This document shows positions 25,501-36,103 of a stretch of DNA of 64,000 nucleotides, piece after piece. Position numbers and translations under genes: made by a program. Location of the stretch: NCBI RefSeq assembly GCF_900188205.1, contig NZ_FZOH01000002.1, positions 496,001 through 560,000 of the forward strand. Direction: 5' to 3'. The notes beneath the pieces were generated by a model, which saw only the letters and a list, made by a program, of their open reading frames with translations, did no database searches and was not told the origin of the DNA. The DNA is from Geodermatophilus saharensis. Its GTDB lineage: Bacteria > Actinomycetota > Actinomycetes > Mycobacteriales > Geodermatophilaceae. The number at the start of each line of letters is the position of its first letter. Within the stretch, counting starts at the first letter, position 1.

Positions 25501-28299
25501 ATGAGCTCACCGCAGCAGGGTGGCGACCCCACCCGCGACGCCGGCCAGCCCCGCGCGGTCATCACCGACGGGCTCCCCAGTCAGCTGGTCGACACCGATC
25601 CCGACGAGACCCAGGAGTGGGTGGAGTCGCTCGACAGCGTCGTCGAGCACGCAGGCCGCGGGCGCGCCCGCTACCTCATGCTCAAGATGCTGCAGCGCAG
25701 CCGTGAGCAGCAGGTCGGCGTCCCGGCCCTCCGCAGCACCGACTACATCAACACGATCCCGCCCGAGCGCGAGCCGTACTTCCCCGGCGACGAGGACACC
25801 GAGCGGCGGATCCGCGCCTACATCCGGTGGAACGCCGCGATCATGGTCCACCGCGCGCAGCGGCCGGGGATCGCCGTCGGCGGCCACATCTCCTCCTACG
25901 CCTCCTCCGCCTCCCTCTACGAGGTCGGCTTCAACCACTTCTTCCGCGGCAAGGACCACCCCGGCGGCGGCGACCAGATCTGGTTCCAGGGGCACGCCTC
26001 CCCCGGCATCTACGCCCGCGCCTTCCTCGAGGGCCGGCTGACCGAGCACCAGCTCGACGGGTTCCGGCAGGAGGTCAGCCACCCCGGCGGCGGGCTGTCG
26101 TCCTACCCCCACCCGCGGCTGATGCCGGACTTCTGGGAGTTCCCCAGCGTCTCCATGGGCCTCGGTCCCATGAACGCGATCTACCAGGCCCGCTTCAACC
26201 GCTACCTGCACAGCCGCGGCATCAAGGACACCTCCGACCAGCACGTCTGGGCGTTCCTCGGCGACGGCGAGATGGACGAGCCGGAGTCGCTGGGCCTGAT
26301 CGGCCTGGCCGCCCGCGAGGAGCTGGACAACCTCACCTTCGTCGTCAACTGCAACCTGCAGCGGCTCGACGGCCCGGTGCGCGGCAACGGCAAGGTCATC
26401 CAGGAGCTGGAGTCGTTCTTCCGCGGCGCCGGCTGGAACGTCATCAAGGTGATCTGGGGCCGGGAGTGGGACCCGCTGCTGGCCGCCGACCGCGACGGCG
26501 CGCTGGTCAACCTCATGAACCAGACGCCCGACGGCGACTACCAGACCTACAAGGCCGAGGACGGCGCCTACGTGCGCGAGCACTTCTTCGGCCGTGACCC
26601 GCGCACGCGCAAGCTCGTGGAGAACATGAGCGACAAGGAGGTCTGGGACCTCTCCCGCGGCGGGCACGACTACCGCAAGGTCTACGCGGCGTTCAAGGCG
26701 GCGGTGGAGCACAGGGGCCAGCCGACGGTCATCCTCGCCAAGACCATCAAGGGCTGGACGCTGGGCAGCCACTTCGAGGGCCGCAACTCCACCCACCAGA
26801 TGAAGAAGCTGACCGCCGAGGACCTCGCGGCCTTCCGCGACCGGCTCTACCTGCCCATCCCCGACGAGGCGCTGGACAAGACCCTGCCGCCCTACTACAA
26901 GCCCGACCCCGACTCCGACGAGATGCAGTACATGCTCGAGCGGCGGCGGGCCCTGGGCGGTGCGGTGCCGCGGCGCCGGGCGGAGTTCAAGACGCTCAAG
27001 GCGCCCGACGACAAGGCCCTCGACGTCCTGCGGCGCGGCTCGGGCAAGCAGGAGGTGGCGACGACGATGGCGTTCGTCCGCCTGCTCAAGGAGCTGCTCA
27101 AGGACAAGGAGCTCGGCCCGCGCTTCGTGCCGATCATCCCCGACGAGGCCCGCACCTTCGGGATGGACTCCCTCTTCCCGTCGCAGAAGATCTACAACCC
27201 GGGCGGGCAGCGCTACACCTCGGTCGACCGCGAGCTGATGCTGGCCTACCGCGAGTCCGAGCAGGGCCAGATCCTGCACGAGGGCATCAACGAGGCCGGG
27301 TCCACGGCGTCGTTCACCGCCGCCGGCACGTCGTACGCCACGCACGGCGAGCCGATGATCCCGATCTACATCTTCTACTCGATGTTCGGGTTCCAGCGGA
27401 CCGGTGACTCGTTCTGGGCCGCCGCCGACCAGATGACCCGCGGCTTCGTCCTCGGCGCCACCGCCGGCCGGACGACGCTCAACGGCGAGGGCCTGCAGCA
27501 CGAGGACGGCCACTCGCTGCTGCTGGCGCACACCAACCCGGCGGTGGTGTCCTACGACCCCGCGTTCTCCTACGAGGTCGGGCACATCACCCGCGACGCG
27601 CTGGTGCGCATGTACGGCGAGGACCCGGGCGCCCCGCTGGGCGGGCACCGCAGTCCCGACGTCATGTACTACCTGACCGTCTACAACGAGCCCTACAACC
27701 AGCCCGCCGAGCCCGAGGGCCTCGACGTGCAGGGCCTGCTGGCCGGCATGTACCTGTACGCGCCGGGCCAGGGCGAGGGCCCGCGGGCGCAGGTGCTCGC
27801 CAGCGGGGTGGCGGTCCCGTGGGCGCTGCGCGCCCAGGAGCTGCTGCGCGAGGACTGGGGCGTGGTGGCCGACGTGTGGTCGGTGACCTCCTGGACCGAG
27901 CTGCGCCGCCAGGCCGACGAGGTCAGCGAGCGCAACTTCCTGCACCCGGAGGAGGAGCCGCAGGTCCCGTACGTGACCGAGCGGCTGCGGGGCACCGACG
28001 GTCCGGTGGTCGCGGTCTCCGACTGGATGCGGTCGGTGCCCGACCTCATCGCGCCCTACGTCCCCGGCGGGATGGCGACGCTGGGCACCGACGGGTTCGG
28101 CCTGTCCGACACCCGCCCGGCGCTGCGGCGGCACTTCCACGTCGACGCCGAGTCGGTCGTCGTCCGCACCCTCGGCGCGCTGGCCGACCGGGGCGAGATC
28201 GACCGGGCGAAGGTGCGCGAGGCGGTCGAGCGGTACCGGATCCGCGACGTGCAGGCCGCGCCGGCCGACGAGCGCTCGGACCCCAGCCCGGCCACGTGA
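25501..28299 (+). CDS. aceE: Pyruvate dehydrogenase E1 component, homodimeric type
   Basis: 932 residues, a normal AceE length. The thiamine diphosphate motif is [21 protein letters not shown] with [23 protein letters not shown]-like [25 protein letters not shown] near the N-terminus and [10 protein letters not shown] later are AceE hallmarks. It decarboxylates pyruvate and passes the acetyl group to the E2 lipoyl domain, giving acetyl-CoA. Synteny with ahpE, DUF3052 and the downstream fasR-fab block follows the mycobacterial Rv2238c-Rv2247 order, apart from inserted genes. Confidence 0.97.
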   Translation: MSSPQQGGDPTRDAGQPRAVITDGLPSQLVDTDPDETQEWVESLDSVVEHAGRGRARYLMLKMLQRSREQQVGVPALRSTDYINTIPPEREPYFPGDEDTERRIRAYIRWNAAIMVHRAQRPGIAVGGHISSYASSASLYEVGFNHFFRGKDHPGGGDQIWFQGHASPGIYARAFLEGRLTEHQLDGFRQEVSHPGGGLSSYPHPRLMPDFWEFPSVSMGLGPMNAIYQARFNRYLHSRGIKDTSDQHVWAFLGDGEMDEPESLGLIGLAAREELDNLTFVVNCNLQRLDGPVRGNGKVIQELESFFRGAGWNVIKVIWGREWDPLLAADRDGALVNLMNQTPDGDYQTYKAEDGAYVREHFFGRDPRTRKLVENMSDKEVWDLSRGGHDYRKVYAAFKAAVEHRGQPTVILAKTIKGWTLGSHFEGRNSTHQMKKLTAEDLAAFRDRLYLPIPDEALDKTLPPYYKPDPDSDEMQYMLERRRALGGAVPRRRAEFKTLKAPDDKALDVLRRGSGKQEVATTMAFVRLLKELLKDKELGPRFVPIIPDEARTFGMDSLFPSQKIYNPGGQRYTSVDRELMLAYRESEQGQILHEGINEAGSTASFTAAGTSYATHGEPMIPIYIFYSMFGFQRTGDSFWAAADQMTRGFVLGATAGRTTLNGEGLQHEDGHSLLLAHTNPAVVSYDPAFSYEVGHITRDALVRMYGEDPGAPLGGHRSPDVMYYLTVYNEPYNQPAEPEGLDVQGLLAGMYLYAPGQGEGPRAQVLASGVAVPWALRAQELLREDWGVVADVWSVTSWTELRRQADEVSERNFLHPEEEPQVPYVTERLRGTDGPVVAVSDWMRSVPDLIAPYVPGGMATLGTDGFGLSDTRPALRRHFHVDAESVVVRTLGALADRGEIDRAKVREAVERYRIRDVQAAPADERSDPSPAT

Positions 28300-28306
28300 G
28301 TCCCGC

Positions 28307-29263
28307 GTGAGCACCGTCGGCGGCGGCGGCCCGGGACTGCGGGTCGCCGTCGTCGGCGGCGGGGTGATCGGCCTGACCTGCGCCCTGGAGCTGGCGCGGA
28401 CCGGGCACCGGGTGCGGCTGCACGCCGCCGACCCGCCGGAGGCGACGACCTCGGCGGTGGCCGCGGCGCTGTGGTTCCCCTACCGGGCGGCGCCGGCCGA
28501 CGCGGTGCTGCGCTGGGGTGCGGTGTCCCGGACCGCCTTCACCGCGCTCGCCGGCGACCCCGTCACGGGGGTGACCCTGCGGCCGGGCACCGTGGTGCAC
28601 CGCACCCCCGAGCCGGACCCGTGGTGGGCACCGGGCGTGCCCGGCGTCCGCCCGGCGACCCCGGCGGAGCTGCCGCCCGGGGTCGCCGCCGGCACCCGCT
28701 GCACGCTGCCGGTGGTCGACACCGGCCGCTACCTGCCCTGGCTGGCCGACGTCGTGCGCTCCGCCGGGGTGGAGGTCGTCCGCGAGCGGGTCGCCCGGGT
28801 CGAGGACGTCCCCGGCGACGCGGTCGTGGTGGCCGCGGGGCTGGCCTCGGGCCCGCTGCTCGGCGACGGCACCGGCGTCCCGGTGCAGGGGCAGGTGGTG
28901 CGGGTGGCCGACCCCGGCCTGACCGGCTGGGTGCTCGACGAGGACGGGCCCGCGGGGCTGACCTACGTGGTGCCCCGCGGGCGCGACGTCGTCTGCGGCG
29001 GCACCGCGGTCGAGGGCGCCACCGGCACCGACCCCGACCCCGACGTCGAGGCCGCCGTCCTGGCGCGGGCCCGGGCGCTGGTGCCCGAGCTGCGCCACGC
29101 GCCGGTGCTGTCCCGGGCGGCCGGGCTGCGGCCCGGCCGGCCCACCGTGCGGCTCGAGCGGGTCGAGCCGGCGGGCCGGCCGGTGGTGGCCTGCTACGGC
29201 CACGGCGGCGCGGGCGTCACCCTCTCCTGGGGCTGCGCGGCCGACGTCGTCGCGCTGGTCTGA
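28307..29263 (+). CDS. FAD-dependent D-amino-acid oxidase family protein
   Basis: 318 residues. The dinucleotide-binding GGGVIGLTCALELARTGHRV lies at the N-terminus, ATTSAVAAALWFPYRA resembles the DAAO second block, and YGHGGAGVTLSWGCAADV is the C-terminal DAO signature. It would oxidise D-amino acids to keto acids, ammonia and hydrogen peroxide. The GTG start lies 7 bases after the aceE stop, so the two may be co-transcribed. Compared with mycobacteria, it is the first of the genes inserted between aceE and fasR. Confidence 0.9.
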   Translation: MSTVGGGGPGLRVAVVGGGVIGLTCALELARTGHRVRLHAADPPEATTSAVAAALWFPYRAAPADAVLRWGAVSRTAFTALAGDPVTGVTLRPGTVVHRTPEPDPWWAPGVPGVRPATPAELPPGVAAGTRCTLPVVDTGRYLPWLADVVRSAGVEVVRERVARVEDVPGDAVVVAAGLASGPLLGDGTGVPVQGQVVRVADPGLTGWVLDEDGPAGLTYVVPRGRDVVCGGTAVEGATGTDPDPDVEAAVLARARALVPELRHAPVLSRAAGLRPGRPTVRLERVEPAGRPVVACYGHGGAGVTLSWGCAADVVALV

Positions 29264-29270
29264 GGCCCCG

Positions 29271-30671
<1,401 letters not shown>

Positions 30672-30780
30672 GGAAGCGGTGCTCCTCGCGAGGACGGGGG
30701 GAAGGATGCGGCGCGGGCAGTGTGCCGGACGCCTCCCTCCGGTGCCCCGGCGAGGGGAGTGGCAGCCGTCCGCGGGGCAC

Positions 30781-30811
30781 GACCCGGGTCGGAATACCAC
30801 CCGACCCGGGT
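30781..30811. promoter_or_regulatory. Direct repeats in the bglB-type / beta-helix divergent region
   Basis: GACCCGGGT occurs at 30781-30789 and again at 30803-30811, 22 bp apart and each around a CCCGGG palindrome. They lie in the 246-base gap between the divergent GH1 and beta-helix genes and could be regulator half-sites. This is weak evidence. Confidence 0.3.
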
Positions 30812-30917
30812 ATGAGGTCACCCCCGTCGCTGCCGTGTCGCTGGCCCCATCCGCCCCACCTCCCCATCGTTGCGGTGGGCGCCCGGGCACTCGGGCGCGC
30901 CCCCACCGGGAGGACAC

Positions 30918-32219
30918 ATGCAGCACTCGCGCACAGCCGGGCCCCTGCGGGCACCGGGAGTCACCCGCGGGCTGACGATCACCGCGTCGGCCGTCCTCGC
31001 CTTCACCGCCCTCCCGGCCGGCCTCGCCGCGGCCGACGGGGGCGGCGGCGGGGGGTCGGGCGGTGGTGGCACCTGGGTCGTCCACGAGGGCGAGTCGATC
31101 CAGGCGGCCGTCGACGCGGCAGAGTCCGGCGACACGATCCGGATCGAGGCGGGCGAGTACCACGAGGCCGTCTGCGTCGACGGCAAGGGCCTCACGATCA
31201 TCGGCGCCGGGCGCGGCGACGACGGCACCCGCATCGTCTGGGACGAGTGGACCACGCCCGACCAGTTGCCGGACGTGGCGTCCACCCCCTGCTGGGAGGC
31301 CCAGAACGGCGCCGACCCGGAGTCGGACCCCGACACGCTGGCCGACGACGTCTCCGGCCTGTTCTTCCTGAACCCGGACGGCCAGGTCCGGGTGCGCGAC
31401 CTGTCCACCTGGAACCACCCGGCCAACGGCATCGCCGCCTGGGGCGCCGACGACTTCCGGGTGCGCCAGACCGCGGCGAACGCCCACGAGCGCTACGGCA
31501 TCCTGGCCGCCGACTCCACCCACACGCGGATCTCCCGGAACACCCTCCAGGGGCTCGACCGCGGCACGCCCGAGTCGCCCAACAGCGGCACGGCCGGCAT
31601 CGGGATCACCGACTCCGACCTGTCCTACGCCGACGTCGTGGCCAACGACGTCCAGGGCTACAACCTGGGCGTCTTCGCCCGGGAGTCCCGCAGCGGCGTC
31701 ATCCGGGACAACCACGTGTCCGGCAACTGCGTCGGCATCCTCGTCTTCGACGACGCCCTCACCGAGATCCCCGACGCCACCCGGCAGGTCGAGGGCGGGG
31801 ACTGGCAGCTGTGGTCGAACGAGGTGACCGGCAACGACCGGTTCTGCCTGGCCGGCGTCGGCGAGGTCGAGGCGTCGCTGCGCGTCTCCGGGACCGGGGT
31901 CGGCGTGGTGAACGCCGACTCCGTGTCGCTGGAGGACAACCAGATCCACGACAACGTCCCGTCGGTCGACCCCGCGTCGCTGCAGTTCCCCGCCGGCGGC
32001 GTCGTCCTCGTGACGCTGCCGCCGTTCAACAACTCGCTGGGCATCGACCCCGGCCCCGCCGACGACATCGAGGTCGTCCGGAACACGATCACCGGCAACG
32101 TGCCCGTCGACGTGCTGCTGAGCGCGACGGGCTTCGGCCCGCTCGGGGACGTGGGCGACGTCGAGTTCGAGGACAACACCTGCAACGCCAGCGTCCCGCC
32201 GGAGCTCTGCGCTCCCTGA
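30918..32219 (+). CDS. Secreted right-handed parallel beta-helix protein
   Basis: 433 residues. The ATG at 30918 has GGGAGGA upstream and gives a signal peptide: a basic start, then LTITASAVLAFTALPAGLAAA, followed by a Gly-rich stretch. The body is a beta-helix of the NosD/pectate-lyase-like type. It starts VVHEGESIQAAVDAAESGDTIRIEAGEY and continues with repeated rungs such as NHVSGNCVGILVFDD and NTITGNVPVDVLL. The fold is common in polysaccharide-binding or -cleaving proteins, but no catalytic set can be named, so only secretion and fold are claimed. Confidence 0.82.
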   Translation: MQHSRTAGPLRAPGVTRGLTITASAVLAFTALPAGLAAADGGGGGGSGGGGTWVVHEGESIQAAVDAAESGDTIRIEAGEYHEAVCVDGKGLTIIGAGRGDDGTRIVWDEWTTPDQLPDVASTPCWEAQNGADPESDPDTLADDVSGLFFLNPDGQVRVRDLSTWNHPANGIAAWGADDFRVRQTAANAHERYGILAADSTHTRISRNTLQGLDRGTPESPNSGTAGIGITDSDLSYADVVANDVQGYNLGVFARESRSGVIRDNHVSGNCVGILVFDDALTEIPDATRQVEGGDWQLWSNEVTGNDRFCLAGVGEVEASLRVSGTGVGVVNADSVSLEDNQIHDNVPSVDPASLQFPAGGVVLVTLPPFNNSLGIDPGPADDIEVVRNTITGNVPVDVLLSATGFGPLGDVGDVEFEDNTCNASVPPELCAP

Positions 32220-32225
32220 CCCGCC

Positions 32226-32257
32226 GACCGGGGTCCTCCTCCGGGAGGGCCCCGGTC
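32226..32257. terminator. Bidirectional hairpin between beta-helix and cupin genes
   Basis: GACCGGGG (32226-32233) pairs with CCCCGGTC (32250-32257), with an inner CCTCC/GGAGG pairing. It follows the beta-helix stop by a few bases and its right arm overlaps the stop of the convergent cupin gene. Confidence 0.65.
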
Positions 32258-32747
32258 AGCGCGCCCAGGCGGGACGGGCGGCGTCGACCTGCCAGACGAC
32301 GACCGTCCCCCCGCCGGGGCGCAGCACGACGCCGTCGGGCACCGCCGCGCCGTCGTCCTGGTCTCCCAGCCACAGCCGGGCGTCGGGGCGGCCGAGGTCG
32401 ACCCAGCCGCGCGGCGCCGGCCGCACCTCGTGGGCCGGCGCCGCGCCCGGGTCGGCCGCCCGGAGGTGACTCTGCAGCACCCGCGCGCCCGCGGGGCCGG
32501 CGACCTCGTCGTGGTCGAGGCCGCGCCCGGCGCGCAGCACGCCGACGTCCCCGGCGCGCAGCTCCGCGCCGTCCCCCCACCGGTGGGTGACCGACCCGGC
32601 GAGCACGACCACCACGACGTCGACGCCGCGGTGCGCGTGCACGCCGTAGCCGGCGCCGGGCTCGAGCCGGTCGAGGGTGACCCGCAGCAGCGGGCCGAGC
32701 GCGCCGTCGCCGGGCTCGAGGAGGGTCTCCCCCACGAGGCCGGTCAC
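32256..32747 (-). CDS. Pirin-like cupin protein
   Basis: 163 residues. LGPLLRVTLDRLEPGAGYGVHAHRGVDVVVVVLAGSVTHRWGDG and LRAGDVGVLRAGRGLDHDEV match the pirin-type cupin N-terminal barrel, where His residues of such motifs bind a metal. It is shorter than typical pirins (~230-300 residues), so it may be a single-barrel or minimal member. The GTG start overlaps the stop of the PAP2 phosphatase gene (GTGA). The substrate is unknown. Confidence 0.78.
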   Translation of the reverse strand: MTGLVGETLLEPGDGALGPLLRVTLDRLEPGAGYGVHAHRGVDVVVVVLAGSVTHRWGDGAELRAGDVGVLRAGRGLDHDEVAGPAGARVLQSHLRAADPGAAPAHEVRPAPRGWVDLGRPDARLWLGDQDDGAAVPDGVVLRPGGGTVVVWQVDAARPAWAR

Positions 32748-33436
32748 GAGCGGGTTCCCGCCGCAGCGCGCTCGGGCAGCGCACCCGCCCGGCCGGGCAG
32801 TCCGCCGAGCACCAGCGCCACGGCCAGCGACCACGCCACGCCGAGGGCCAGCCCGCCGACGACGTCGGAGGGGTAGTGCACGCCCAGCCACACGCGGGTG
32901 AGGCCGACCAGCACGGCCAGCGCGACCCCGGCCGCCACCGCCGCCCGGCGCCCGCCCGCGGTGAGCACGGGCCAGGCGAGGACGAGCGCGACGGTGACCA
33001 GCGTGGCGATCCCCGAGGAGTGCCCGCTGGGGTAGCTCAGCCCCTCGTGGTGCAGGCCGCCGTTCTCGTACGCCGGGCGGGCGCGGCCGGCGAGGTCCTT
33101 GAGCGCCGTCGTGAGCGGGCCGACGCCGGTGATCGCCACGACCACCCACAGCACCGTGCGCCACGCCCGCCGCGCCACCAGCCAGACCAGCACCGGCAGG
33201 AACACCAGCACGCGGAACCAGGTCACGCCCGGGGTGGTGAGGACCTCCAGCAGCCCGCCCACCAGCGGCGAGCGGTCGTCGCCGGCATACAGTGCGCTGC
33301 TGAGCGCGTCGTCGAGGCGCACCTGCGGGGGGAAGTCGGTGACCACACCGGCGCCGAGCACGCCGAGCACGGCCAGCCCGCTCCCGATCGCGGTCAGGAC
33401 CCGGCGGGGGCCCCTGCGGACGGCGGACGGCAGCAC
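32744..33436 (-). CDS. PAP2 family membrane phosphatase
   Basis: 230 residues with about six hydrophobic helices. The phosphatidate-phosphatase motif set is visible: KDLAGRARP, SYPSGHSSG and RVWLGVHYPSDVVGG, containing the catalytic His residues. Such proteins dephosphorylate phosphatidate, undecaprenyl-PP or similar lipid phosphates. It could supply diacylglycerol to the TAG pathway, but that is inference. The GTG start at 33436 follows GGAGAGTGGGGG. It is transcribed away from fasR, 45 bases apart. Confidence 0.9.
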   Translation of the reverse strand: MLPSAVRRGPRRVLTAIGSGLAVLGVLGAGVVTDFPPQVRLDDALSSALYAGDDRSPLVGGLLEVLTTPGVTWFRVLVFLPVLVWLVARRAWRTVLWVVVAITGVGPLTTALKDLAGRARPAYENGGLHHEGLSYPSGHSSGIATLVTVALVLAWPVLTAGGRRAAVAAGVALAVLVGLTRVWLGVHYPSDVVGGLALGVAWSLAVALVLGGLPGRAGALPERAAAGTRS

Positions 33437-33481
33437 TCCCCCACTCTCCCCGACACCACCGGCCGTGACACGCTGACCGCC

Positions 33482-34660
33482 GTGGCCGACCGGGGACACG
33501 ACCGCCCACCGTCCGCCGAGACGCTGCGGCGACTGGAGCGCGCCTCCGGGGCCATCGCCACCCGCGCCGTCGCCCGGATGGACGACGACCTGCCCTGGTT
33601 CCGCACCATGCCCGCCGACCAGCGCTCGTGGGTCATGCTCGTCGCCCAGGCCGGCATCGCCTCGCTGGTGGAGTGGTGCCGCAACCCCGGCCGCCCGCCC
33701 CGGCTGACCGGCGAGGTGTTCGGCGCCGCCCCCCGCGACCTGGTCCGCGCGGTGCCGCTCAAGCAGACCGTCGACCTGGTCAAGCTCACCGTCGAGGTGA
33801 TGGACGACCACGTCGAGTCGGTGGCCGAGCCCGGCGACGTCGTGGCGCTGCGCGTGGCGGTGCTGCAGTTCAGCCGCGAGGTCGCCTTCGCCACCGCGCA
33901 CGTCTACGCCAGCTTCGCCGAGAACCGCGGCGCCTGGGACGCCCGGCTGGAGGCGCTCGTCGTCGACGCCCTGGTCCGCGGCGAGCGCACCGAGGAGCTG
34001 CCGGGCAGGGCCGCGGCGCTGGGCTGGGCGGGGACCGCGCCGGTCACCGTGCTGGTCGGCGCCGCGCCGGCCGACGGCGACACGCACGCCGCCGTCCGCC
34101 GGGCCGCCCGCTCCCAGGGCTGCGAGGTGCTCGTCGGGGTGCACGCCGAGCAGCTGGTCGTCGTCCTCGGCGGCGCCGACGACGTCGCCGCCGCCGCCCG
34201 CCGGGTGGGCGAGGAGTTCGCCCCCGGCCCGGTGGTGCTCGGCCCCGTCGTCGACCGGCTCAGCGCCGCCGGCGGGTCGGCCGCCGCCGCGCTCGCCGGG
34301 CTGCGGGCCGCCCGCGCCTGGCCCGGCGCCCCGCGGCCGGTCGCCGCCGACGCCCTGCTGCCCGAGCGGGCGCTCGACGGCGACCCGCTGGCCCGCGCCG
34401 CGCTGACCGAGCGGCTGGTGCTGCCGCTGCGCGAGGCCGGCGGCGAGGTGCTCGAGACGGTGCGCGCGGTGCTCGCCGGCGGCGGCAACCTGGAGGCCAG
34501 CGCGCGGGCGCTGTTCGTGCACCCGAACACCGTCCGGTACCGGCTCAAGCGAGCCGCGGAGCTGACCGGCCAGGTGGTCACCGACCCCCGCGGCGCCTGG
34601 ACGCTGCAGGTCGCCCTCGCCCTCGCCGACCTCGACGGCGGCCGCGGCCTCTGGCGGTGA
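33482..34660 (+). CDS. fasR: PucR/CdaR-type transcriptional regulator, FasR-like
   Basis: 392 residues. The C-terminal helix-turn-helix is LEASARALFVHPNTVRYRLKRAAELTGQ, the PucR C-terminal HTH (HTH_30). The N-terminal half is an Rv2242-like sensory region (DDLPWFRTMPADQRSWVMLVAQAGI). In Streptomyces coelicolor the protein encoded in this position, FasR, activates the fabD-fabH-acpP-fabF operon. Position and family both support the same role here. M. tuberculosis Rv2242 is the corresponding gene between aceE and fabD. The GTG start at 33482 fits the divergent spacing. Confidence 0.88.
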   Translation: MADRGHDRPPSAETLRRLERASGAIATRAVARMDDDLPWFRTMPADQRSWVMLVAQAGIASLVEWCRNPGRPPRLTGEVFGAAPRDLVRAVPLKQTVDLVKLTVEVMDDHVESVAEPGDVVALRVAVLQFSREVAFATAHVYASFAENRGAWDARLEALVVDALVRGERTEELPGRAAALGWAGTAPVTVLVGAAPADGDTHAAVRRAARSQGCEVLVGVHAEQLVVVLGGADDVAAAARRVGEEFAPGPVVLGPVVDRLSAAGGSAAAALAGLRAARAWPGAPRPVAADALLPERALDGDPLARAALTERLVLPLREAGGEVLETVRAVLAGGGNLEASARALFVHPNTVRYRLKRAAELTGQVVTDPRGAWTLQVALALADLDGGRGLWR

Positions 34661-34666
34661 GGCGCC

Positions 34667-34752
34667 GTGCACTTCCGCGGAAGTGCACACGGAGGCAGCG
34701 GGCACTTCCGCGGAAGTGCACCAGGAGGCGGCGGGCACTTCCGCGGAAGTGC
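34667..34752. repeat. Three palindromes at 33-bp spacing between fasR and fabD
   Basis: The perfect palindrome GCACTTCCGCGGAAGTGC occurs three times (34669-34686, 34702-34719, 34735-34752). Copy 1 extends to 22 bp (34667-34688). The centres are exactly 33 bp apart, about three helical turns. The array begins 6 bases after the fasR stop. It is either a multi-site operator in the fab promoter region or part of a dispersed palindrome family. Confidence 0.8.
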
Positions 34753-34821
34753 CCGGGTGCGGCAGTGTGGTCCCCACCACGGAAACGGCCTCCGGAGGGC
34801 ATCTGGGCCGTCGGTCTTGTA

Positions 34822-34841
34822 GGAACCCTCCAAAGGGTTCC
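34822..34841. terminator. Hairpin in the fasR-fabD gap
   Basis: GGAACCCT (34822-34829) and AGGGTTCC (34834-34841) form a perfect 8-bp stem with a CCAA loop, 60 bases before fabD. It could be a terminator for fasR or a feature of the fabD leader. Confidence 0.5.
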
Positions 34842-34900
34842 GGTCCGCTTTCGTGGCGGCTGCGCGCGCGGGGGGCCCCGACGTCTGACACGGTGAGGAG

Positions 34901-36103
34901 GTGCTGGCCGTCCTCGCCCCCGGACAGGGTGCCCAGAAGCCCGGGATGCTCACCCCGTGGCTGGAGCTCCCAGGAGCCGAGTCCTTCTTCCGCTGGGCCG
35001 GCGCGATCGCCGACGCCGACCTGCTGACCCTCGGCACCGCCGGCGACGCCGAGGCGATCCGCGACACCGCGGTCACGCAGCCGCTCGTGGTGGCGATGAG
35101 CCTGTTCGTCGCCCGCGAGCTCGGCGGGCTGCCCGGCCCGGTCGCGCACTCGCCGCACACCGGCCGCGACGTCGTCATCACCGGGCACAGCGTCGGCGAG
35201 CTCACCGCCGCCGCACTGGCCGGCGTGCTGTCGGTCGAGGCGGCGATCGCGCTGACCGCCGTCCGCGGCCGGGCGATGGCCCGGGCCTGCGCGCTCACCC
35301 CGACCGGCATGTCCGCCGTGCTCGGCGGCGAGCCCGACGAGCTCGAGGCCGCCCTGGCGCGGCACGGGCTGGCCGCGGCGAACCTCAACGGGGGCGGGCA
35401 GGTCGTCGTCGCCGGGCCGCTGCAGGGGCTGGCCGCGCTGAAGGCCGAGCCGCCGGCGAAGGCGCGGGTGGTGCCGCTGTCGGTGGCCGGCGCCTTCCAC
35501 ACCGCCTACATGGCCCCCGCCCGCGAGGAGCTCGAGGCGCTGGTGGGCGGGCTGCGGCCGGCCGACCCCAGCCGGCTGCTGCTGTCCAACGCCGACGGCG
35601 CGGCCGTCGACTCCGGGGTCGAGGCGCTGTCCCGCCTGGTCAGCCAGGTGACCAGCCCGGTGCGCTTCGACGCCTGCCTGGCCACCATGCGCGACCTCGG
35701 CGTCACCGCCGCCATCGAGCTGCCCCCGGCCGGCGCGCTGGCCGGCCTGGCCAAGCGCGAGTGGAAGGACGCCGGTGTCGAGGTGCTGGCGCTGACCGGC
35801 CCCGGCGACCTCGACCGCGCCCGCGCTCTCATCGACGCCGCCCGCGGCCGGCCCGAGGCCGAGCACCGACCCGACTGGCGGGTCGTCGTCGCCCCCGTTC
35901 GCGGCACCGTCAGCCCCGCCGACGTCGCCGAGGGCACCCGGCTGGCCGCCGGTACCCCGCTCGGCTGCATCCGCAGCCGGCGCGAGGAGGTCAACGTCTC
36001 CGCCGGCTACGACGGCGTCCTCGCCGAGTGGCTGGTCCAGGAGGGCGACCTGGTCGACGCCGGCACCCCCCTCGCCCGTCTCTTCCCGGAGGTCCCCGCG
36101 TGA
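34901..36103 (+). CDS. fabD: Malonyl-CoA:ACP transacylase FabD with C-terminal biotinyl/lipoyl-like domain
   Basis: 400 residues against ~300-320 for usual FabD. Residues 1-315 are the transacylase: LAPGQGAQKPGML, nucleophile GHSVGE (Ser97), AGAFHT (His200). It loads malonyl groups onto ACP. Residues about 327-400 (VVVAPVRGTVSPADV ... GDLVDAGTPLARLFP) resemble a biotinyl/lipoyl hammerhead domain. The modifiable Lys of the MKM motif is replaced by Arg361 (RSRREEV), so it probably carries no cofactor. The GTG at 34901 aligns with the start of other FabDs, although GAGGAG sits immediately before it. The stop overlaps fabH (GTGA). Confidence 0.92.
   Translation: MLAVLAPGQGAQKPGMLTPWLELPGAESFFRWAGAIADADLLTLGTAGDAEAIRDTAVTQPLVVAMSLFVARELGGLPGPVAHSPHTGRDVVITGHSVGELTAAALAGVLSVEAAIALTAVRGRAMARACALTPTGMSAVLGGEPDELEAALARHGLAAANLNGGGQVVVAGPLQGLAALKAEPPAKARVVPLSVAGAFHTAYMAPAREELEALVGGLRPADPSRLLLSNADGAAVDSGVEALSRLVSQVTSPVRFDACLATMRDLGVTAAIELPPAGALAGLAKREWKDAGVEVLALTGPGDLDRARALIDAARGRPEAEHRPDWRVVVAPVRGTVSPADVAEGTRLAAGTPLGCIRSRREEVNVSAGYDGVLAEWLVQEGDLVDAGTPLARLFPEVPA

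Noticed and set aside
34667-34752. Possible CRISPR array
   Set aside because: The repeats are 18-bp perfect palindromes with ~15-base spacers and only three units, and there are no cas genes. Repeat and spacer lengths are too short for CRISPR.
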